Below, piece after piece: positions 1 through 4,125 of a stretch of DNA of 6,942 nucleotides. The notes below the pieces were generated by a model, which worked only from the letters and a program-made list of their open reading frames with translations, was not told where the DNA came from and searched no databases. Source of the DNA: JACQBY01 sp041486115 (GTDB taxonomy: Bacteria > Nitrospirota > Nitrospiria > JACQBW01); contig JBGPKT010000122.1 of the NCBI GenBank assembly GCA_041486115.1, positions 1 through 6,942 of the forward strand, read 5' to 3'. The translations under genes were made by a program, and so were the position numbers. How positions within the stretch are numbered: the first letter of the stretch is position 1; each line of letters starts with the position of its first letter.

Positions 1-435
1 GGAGTGACAGCTCTTGCAGTCTTGACCGCTTAAATTGCTATGCACCACATCATTCTTTGGCGACATGCCAGAACTCCCAACCTTATGACAGGAGGAGCAG
101 AGCTGTCCGGTGAGCGTTGAGTGATTAAAGACCGCATTGTCAAAAGTGGTTGTTCCGGCATGGCAGAGATTACACTCCTGCGTCGTGGCCATACGAGTCG
201 AAGGTTTTGCCACGGCTCCAACCGAATTTCCGACATAGTGACAGGTTGAACAGGAGGCGACGATCCCGGTGTGGTTCATCGTCACCGTCGTGAAGGTCGA
301 TGTGCTAGAGTGACAGCTCTTGCAGTCCTGACCGTTTAGATTCCTATGCGCGGTATCGCTTTTTGGAGGTAATCCTGATCCACCCACTTTATGGCAGGAG
401 GAGCAGAGTTGACCCGCCAGGTTCAAATGATTAAA
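1..435 (-). repeat. Intragenic tandem repeat, 306-base period, four haem motifs per unit
   Basis: Positions 307-435 and 1-129 encode matching segments of the cytochrome, each running from an FNH through CSSCHKVG to GQDCKSCHS. The offset is exactly 306 bases, or 102 codons. Some DNA stretches are still identical, such as the roughly 19 bases beginning at 3 and 309. Others have diverged, so the duplication is not very recent. One full unit holds four haem motifs (CSSCH, CKSCH, CSTCH, CNLCH). The second copy is cut by the window edge, so the total number of units cannot be seen. Confidence 0.85.
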
Positions 436-951
436 TCCGGCTGGGACCCAAGCGGTGGTCTTGTGACAAGTATCACATTGACTCTTTGTATTGACATGAT
501 TTGAGGGTTTACCAGTTGCTTTTTGTCCATTATGACAAATCGAACATTGTCCTGAAGTAGAAGAATCGTGAGTAAAAGCAGTAGGAAGCCAGCTGATTTG
601 GCTATGACAGAGTGAACATGCCTGGGTGCTCATCAAATGCCCCTTCGGTTTCCCATAGGAAAATTGGCCGTTATGGCAATTTTCACAGGTCCGGGGAGTC
701 CCTTGATATCTTCCTCCGAAATGGCATTGTTTGCACTCCAAACCCCTATGGGCCCCTAAAAGTTGAAAGGAAGTTGAATCATGATTAAAATTTGGACGCG
801 GACTGCTCTGAGCGACTCTGATACCTTTTTCAGGTTCCCGGCCGCCTGCCGTTGAATAAACAGAGAGGCCAAATAAAGAAATGAAAAAGAGGAGGGAAAC
901 CAGAATTTTATAACTAAAGTATTTGTTTTTGACCTTTAACTTTTTAAGCAA
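1..951 (-). CDS. Secreted multiheme c-type cytochrome (C-terminus beyond window)
   Basis: Open for all 317 codons from a TTG start to the left edge, with no stop, so the gene is incomplete at its 3' end. Residues 1-35 form a signal peptide: a lysine-rich start (MLKKLKVKNK), a hydrophobic core at about 16-32, and likely cleavage after Ser-Thr-Ala35. There is no lipobox cysteine. Eleven CxxCH haem-binding motifs begin at residues 73, 89, 112, 136, 159, 183, 210, 234, 260, 285 and 312. Histidines in FxH or GKPxxH spacers (for example FNH at 173-175 and 275-277) are good candidates for the sixth haem ligand, as in bis-His cytochromes. From residue 183 a four-haem unit of 102 residues starts to repeat. 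Proteins of this kind carry electrons in the periplasm or at the cell surface; the partner here is unknown. TTG at 951 is preferred because AGGGGAG lies 7 bases upstream. An in-frame ATG at 990 adds 13 residues but has no visible ribosome binding site. The class is near certain; the specific role is not known. Confidence 0.9.
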   Translation of the reverse strand, partial: MLKKLKVKNKYFSYKILVSLLFFISLFGLSVYSTAGGREPEKGIRVAQSSPRPNFNHDSTSFQLLGAHRGLECKQCHFGGRYQGTPRTCENCHNGQFSYGKPKGHLMSTQACSLCHSQISWLPTAFTHDSSTSGQCSICHNGQKATGKPSNHVNTKSQCDTCHKTTAWVPAGFNHLNLAGQLCSSCHKVGGSGLPPKSDTAHRNLNGQDCKSCHSSTSTFTTVTMNHTGIVASCSTCHYVGNSVGAVAKPSTRMATTQECNLCHAGTTTFDNAVFNHSTLTGQLCSSCHKVGSSGMSPKNDVVHSNLSGQDCKSCHS

Positions 952-958
952 TGGAATT

Positions 959-965
959 CTCCCCT
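959..965 (-). promoter_or_regulatory. Ribosome binding site deciding the cytochrome start
   Basis: The minus strand reads AGGGGAG followed by 7 bases and then TTG at 951. This is a strong Shine-Dalgarno match at ideal spacing. The alternative ATG at 990 has only AT-rich sequence before it. The TTG start also gives a signal peptide with a compact, positively charged N-terminus. Confidence 0.6.
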
Positions 966-1050
966 GATAATCCAACTTAGGCCTTAACATAACTCATGAT
1001 TTAAAGTCATCAAGAGGGGATAACTACGCAATAATAATGCCTAAAAAAAA

Positions 1051-1097
1051 GTAATATATATTGTGGTATTTTTATTTTATATCTCTATATATTGTGG
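1051..1097. promoter_or_regulatory. Tandem NrdR-box-like operator (two 16-base near-palindromes)
   Basis: On the minus strand CCACAATATATAGAGA (1082-1097) and CCACAATATATATTAC (1051-1066) lie exactly 31 bases apart, about three helical turns, and share a 13-base core ACCACAATATATA. Against the NrdR box consensus acaCwAtATaTwGtgt I count 13 of 16 and 12 of 16 matches; the mismatches are at the outer ends, mostly in the right half. Paired boxes about 31-32 bases apart are typical of NrdR sites. The downstream gene is the multiheme cytochrome rather than a ribonucleotide reductase, so the assignment to NrdR is an inference. Another regulator binding tandem direct repeats is possible. Confidence 0.4.
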
Positions 1098-1104
1098 TTT
1101 TTAA
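1076..1104 (-). promoter_or_regulatory. Candidate sigma70-type promoter for the cytochrome gene
   Basis: The minus strand carries TTAAAA (1104-1099), a 17-base spacer and TATAAA (1081-1076), which match the sigma70 consensus at 4 and 5 of 6 positions. One operator-like repeat fills the spacer and the other would lie just past the predicted start near 1069, a layout suited to repression. An alternative pair, TTTCCA (1112-1107) and TATAGA (1089-1084), also has a 17-base spacer. The region is so AT-rich that chance matches are expected. Confidence 0.35.
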
Positions 1105-1200
1105 CCTGGAAAGAGATGATTTTTAGGCAGGGGAATGTTCAGAAAACTGGCAAATTGCCGGTATTTTATTTGGCATTAAATCTGGAATTCTTCTGGTGGA

Positions 1201-2502
1201 TTAAGCGGTTCCGAATTTCATTTCTACCTGCACCCCGATATTCTTTAAAAACTCTGTCGGCAAAACGCCTCCCGCGCAGACGATGACCGTATCATTTTTA
1301 AGCTCCATGAGCTTGCCGCCAGCTTCCAAAACTACCATGTCCAGGTTGACCTCTTTGACGTTAGAATTCAATACCGTTTGCACCCGGTTGGCGGCCTCAG
1401 CCTCCTTCAACCGTTGCAGATTCTTCTGTTTTGCTCGTAAAAAGGCATCACCGCGGTAGGAAAGGGTAACGGTTGCACCTACTTCAGCGGCAACAGCACA
1501 AGCCGCTTCCAGGGCCACATCTCCTCCGCCGACGACCAGCACTTTCTGCCGGCGATATTGCTCCGGATCAATCAGACGGTAAACCACTTTACCCAAATCC
1601 TCCCCTTGAACCCCCAGCTTGCGCGGCGTCCCCCCCCGGCCTAGCGCGAGTAGAACAGCGCGGGTTTCATAGGATCCCCGGGAGGTTTTGACGATAAAAC
1701 CCTGATTCGTCTTCTGAATCTCTTCCATCCGCTCGTTATACCGGATTTGCACGCCTGTCTTCTTTTCTACCTCCTTCATGAAGCCAAGGAGCTTTTCTTT
1801 GCCAATCTCGCCGAATTTGATCTCTCCCACCAGCGGGAGTTTGGCAGGCTGGGTCATGACGATCTTTCCTCTGGGAAAATGGGCGACTCTTCCCCCTAAG
1901 CTCTCCTGCTCGATCGTAACATACCGCAATTTGTGCTGGAGGGAGGCCAGAGAAGCGGAGAATCCGGCAGGCCCGGCTCCGACAATGACCAGATCGAGAG
2001 GCGTTCCGGTGGGCTTAAGCTTTCTAATCGATTCAACCGCCTGGCGCCCCTGCTCAACCGCGTTGCGGATGAGACCCATTCCGCCCAGCTCACCGGCAAT
2101 ATAAATACCCGGAACATTGGTCTCGAAGTCGGGTTTGACATGAGGAATGTCGACCCCTCTCTTTTCTGTTCCAAAGACCAGCGTAATCGCTTGCACCGGA
2201 CAGGCCCTGAAACACTCGCCATGACCGATGCAGTGTGTGGGATTTATCAGAGCGGCCTTTCCTTTGATCAGGCCCAAGACGTCTCCCTCCGGACAGGCGG
2301 TGACACACCCTCCCGACCCGATGCAAATGTCTGGATCGATAACCGGATGGAGCGACTGGGGTTCGGTAAGTCCCTCTGCCCTGGCCGATTCAAGTTTCTT
2401 AAGGTTCTTCAGGTCGGTCTTTCGGCCAATAAAAAACTGGAGCGTCCAGATGACGGCAAGAAAAATAGCAATAATTGGCCATACAACGGTCATGTCATTC
2501 AT
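1201..2502 (-). CDS. Membrane-anchored ferredoxin-like/FAD-NAD(P)-dependent oxidoreductase
   Basis: This 433-residue protein has one N-terminal membrane segment (about 5-26) followed by RKTDLKNLKK, which suggests that the rest faces the cytoplasm. Next is a ferredoxin-like domain with CIGSGGCVTACPEG (Cys60, 66, 70) and CIGHGECFRACP (Cys91, 97, 101). A stretch at 124-157 containing TNVPGIYIAGELGGMG follows; it resembles the C-terminal FAD motif of thioredoxin-reductase-like proteins. Then come a GxGxxG FAD motif (VGAGPAG, 174-180) and a second nucleotide-binding motif (VVGGGDVALEAA, 323-334) with SYR at 348-350, typical of NADPH binding. There is no CxxC redox pair, so it is not a classical thioredoxin reductase. 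It probably moves electrons between NAD(P)H, FAD and iron-sulfur centres; the partner is unknown. GAGGAA directly abuts ATG 2502 but lies 9 bases before Met4 (ATG at 2493), so Met4 may be the true start. It has its own likely promoter upstream and lies next to a cytochrome gene in the same orientation. Confidence 0.9.
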   Translation of the reverse strand: MNDMTVVWPIIAIFLAVIWTLQFFIGRKTDLKNLKKLESARAEGLTEPQSLHPVIDPDICIGSGGCVTACPEGDVLGLIKGKAALINPTHCIGHGECFRACPVQAITLVFGTEKRGVDIPHVKPDFETNVPGIYIAGELGGMGLIRNAVEQGRQAVESIRKLKPTGTPLDLVIVGAGPAGFSASLASLQHKLRYVTIEQESLGGRVAHFPRGKIVMTQPAKLPLVGEIKFGEIGKEKLLGFMKEVEKKTGVQIRYNERMEEIQKTNQGFIVKTSRGSYETRAVLLALGRGGTPRKLGVQGEDLGKVVYRLIDPEQYRRQKVLVVGGGDVALEAACAVAAEVGATVTLSYRGDAFLRAKQKNLQRLKEAEAANRVQTVLNSNVKEVNLDMVVLEAGGKLMELKNDTVIVCAGGVLPTEFLKNIGVQVEMKFGTA

Positions 2503-2527
2503 TTCCTCAGGTTATTTCTATGGCTAT

Positions 2528-2556
2528 ATCCTAGCTGACTTCGGGAAGACCGTCAA
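2528..2556 (-). promoter_or_regulatory. Sigma70-like promoter for the oxidoreductase gene
   Basis: In the 76-base gap after the pseudouridine synthase gene the minus strand reads TTGACG (2556-2551), a 17-base spacer, then TAGGAT (2533-2528). These match the consensus at 5 and 4 of 6 positions. Transcription would begin near 2521, leaving a short leader of about 20 bases that still includes the GAGGAA ribosome binding site. No terminator hairpin is visible in the gap, so read-through from the upstream operon is also possible. Confidence 0.55.
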
Positions 2557-2578
2557 CTTAAGGAGAAATCCATTTTCA

Positions 2579-3589
2579 TCAGAAGACGACATGGCCAGAC
2601 TTTTGAAGAAGGAGCAATTGGTCTATCAGGGCTTTCATGTCTGGATGAAGGGGGGCAGTAAAAGAGAGGCGTACTTTTGTTCGGGGATGATCAAACTGGA
2701 TGGATGATGCATGGAGCATCTGCCTCTCCGCTTTGATCAATGCATTTCGACCCTGTTTTCCTCCGTAGGTTTTGTCTCCGACCACCGGATGACCGATGGA
2801 GGCCATATGTACCCGGATCTGATGCGTCCGGCCGGTCTTTGGCTTGACTTCGATAAGAGAAATGGCGCTTTCTCCGTCCGATGGGAGTTGAAAACGTTTT
2901 AAAACCGAATAATGCGAAAGGGCTTCTTTTGGTTTTTGGGTATTGGATGAAATCTTTTTCCGGTCTTTTTGATCCCGGCCGATTGAAAGTTCGACCTTTC
3001 CCTGATTGAGTTTGACCTTTCCCCAGACCAGAGCGAGATAGGTTTTTTCAATGGTTTTCGCTTTGAATTGCTTCATCAGGGCGGTGAGGACCCCCTCTGA
3101 TTTGGCGACCACCACAACCCCCGAAGTTTCCTTGTCGAGACGGTGAACCAACCCCGGCCGCTCTCGCCCCCCGATTCCTTTGAGGTCATGGATATGGTAA
3201 AGGAGCGCATGGACAAGGGTTCCCGTATAGTTGCCCGGCGCCGGGTGCATCACCCGGCCCGCCTCCTTGTTTAAAATGATCAGGTCTTCGTCCTGATATA
3301 AAATCTCCAGCGGGAGATTTTCCGGCTCTATTTTTAACGGCCGGACGGGAGGAATGACAAGACGGATCCGGTCGCCTTTGCGGATTTTGTATCCGGGTTT
3401 TACCACTTTCTCATTAACGGTGACCTGCCGTTCATCCATTAAATTCTGAATGCGGGTTCGGGAAAGGGGTATTCCCCGTTTAATCAGATAAAGGTCGATC
3501 CGGAGGCCTGAACTGTTGACCGGAACGGAAAATTCCAGGAATTGCGGGGGATCTTTTAAAGACCCGGGAGGACTATTTGAATCGGGCAC
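2579..3589 (-). CDS. rluD: RluD-family 23S rRNA pseudouridine synthase
   Basis: This enzyme isomerises uridines to pseudouridine in RNA. RluD itself modifies helix 69 of 23S rRNA at positions 1911, 1915 and 1917. The 336-residue protein has an N-terminal S4 RNA-binding domain (about 27-85, with SRTRIQNLMDERQVTVNE and KPGYKIRKGD). The catalytic domain carries HRLDKETSG at 149-157, where Asp152 is the expected nucleophile. The conserved KTGRTHQIRVHMASIGHPVVGD block begins at 251. Length is normal for the family. The start is GTG, 2 bases after the lspA stop, with no clear ribosome binding site, so it is probably translated by coupling to lspA. Substrate specificity among RluA, RluC and RluD types cannot be proven from motifs; the S4 domain excludes RluA, and the RluD-like YlyB/RluD group next to lspA is the usual bacterial arrangement. 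Confidence 0.9.
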   Translation of the reverse strand: MPDSNSPPGSLKDPPQFLEFSVPVNSSGLRIDLYLIKRGIPLSRTRIQNLMDERQVTVNEKVVKPGYKIRKGDRIRLVIPPVRPLKIEPENLPLEILYQDEDLIILNKEAGRVMHPAPGNYTGTLVHALLYHIHDLKGIGGRERPGLVHRLDKETSGVVVVAKSEGVLTALMKQFKAKTIEKTYLALVWGKVKLNQGKVELSIGRDQKDRKKISSNTQKPKEALSHYSVLKRFQLPSDGESAISLIEVKPKTGRTHQIRVHMASIGHPVVGDKTYGGKQGRNALIKAERQMLHASSIQFDHPRTKVRLSFTAPLHPDMKALIDQLLLLQKSGHVVF

Positions 3590-3591
3590 GC

Positions 3592-4116
3592 TTAAAATGT
3601 CGCTTCACTCTCTTTGTTACTTTTTTTTAAAAACAACTGGAGAAGGATCAACGATATCCCGACGGTGATCGCTGAGTCGGCGATATTAAATATCCACCAG
3701 TGATGCGGGCCGATATAAAAATCGAGGAAATCGATCACCTCTCCCATTCGAAGACGGTCGAGAAAATTTCCGGTGGCCCCTCCAAAAATGAGAGAAATCG
3801 CGGCCAGAGAGAGCGTGTCCCCGGAAGGAGTTTTCATAAAAACATAGCCGAGGAATAAAAGCGCCGAACAGGAGATCAAAATAAAAAAGACCGCTCTGAA
3901 CTGGCCGTTCTGTTCGGCTAAAAAACCAAAAGCCGCCCCCGGGTTCCGGGTATAGGTCAGGCTGAAAAAGTGTTGAATGACCACCATGGATTCGTATAAA
4001 TCGAAAGACCTGGCGATATACGCTTTGGTCAGCTGGTCCATGACAACAACCAGCGCGATAAGCGCCATCAGGGCCATATACACTTTGGCCGATTTCTTAT
4101 AACGCTCTGCCAACAC
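3592..4116 (-). CDS. lspA: Lipoprotein signal peptidase (signal peptidase II)
   Basis: LspA is the inner-membrane aspartyl protease that cuts the signal peptide from prolipoproteins after the lipobox cysteine has been lipidated. The 174-residue protein shows four hydrophobic membrane segments (about 12-31, 72-93, 101-116 and 143-163). Family motifs are present: DQLTK at 27-31, TRNPGAAFGF at 56-65, GNFLDR at 116-121, VIDF with catalytic Asp129, and FNIADSAI with catalytic Asp147. The length is typical. The start is GTG with AGGAAAG just before it; the next codon is TTG, which could also serve. It lies 9 bases after ileS, the widespread bacterial ileS-lspA arrangement, and is followed directly by the pseudouridine synthase gene. 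Nothing looks missing. Confidence 0.96.
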   Translation of the reverse strand: MLAERYKKSAKVYMALMALIALVVVMDQLTKAYIARSFDLYESMVVIQHFFSLTYTRNPGAAFGFLAEQNGQFRAVFFILISCSALLFLGYVFMKTPSGDTLSLAAISLIFGGATGNFLDRLRMGEVIDFLDFYIGPHHWWIFNIADSAITVGISLILLQLFLKKSNKESEATF

Positions 4117-4125
4117 CTTTCCTAT

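Larger units (their letters stand above)
1039..1128. repeat. 9-base inverted repeat flanking the AT-rich operator region
   Basis: GCCTAAAAA at 1039-1047 is matched by its reverse complement TTTTTAGGC at 1120-1128. The two arms enclose about 72 bases containing both 13-base direct repeats and the candidate promoter. The match does not extend outward or inward. It may be chance in AT-rich DNA, or the footprint of a small mobile fragment; no target-site duplication is evident. Confidence 0.35.

Noticed and set aside
1..951. Cytochrome as an outer-membrane lipoprotein processed by the neighbouring LspA
   Set aside because: The signal peptide ends in Ser-Thr-Ala-Gly-Gly with no lipobox cysteine; the first cysteine is at residue 73 within a haem motif.
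1140..1161. Hairpin GGCAATTTGCC plus TTTTC after the oxidoreductase gene as a terminator
   Set aside because: On the minus strand the stem has only four pairs with a three-base loop and then a mismatch, and the T-run is just four long. It is too weak to call a rho-independent terminator.
1092..1286. Plus-strand 64-codon reading frame starting in the AT-rich leader
   Set aside because: It starts with TTG inside the operator repeat, has no ribosome binding site, overlaps the 3' end of the oxidoreductase gene in antisense, and its product is basic and low in complexity with no family resemblance.
1201..2502. Annotation as thioredoxin reductase (trxB)
   Set aside because: It lacks the CxxC redox pair and has an added membrane anchor and ferredoxin domain, so only the fold is shared.
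1933..2707. Long plus-strand reading frames of 201 and 159 codons (1933-2538 and 2228-2707)
   Set aside because: They lie antisense to the oxidoreductase and pseudouridine synthase genes, and their products match no family. They are explained by the codon bias of the real genes.
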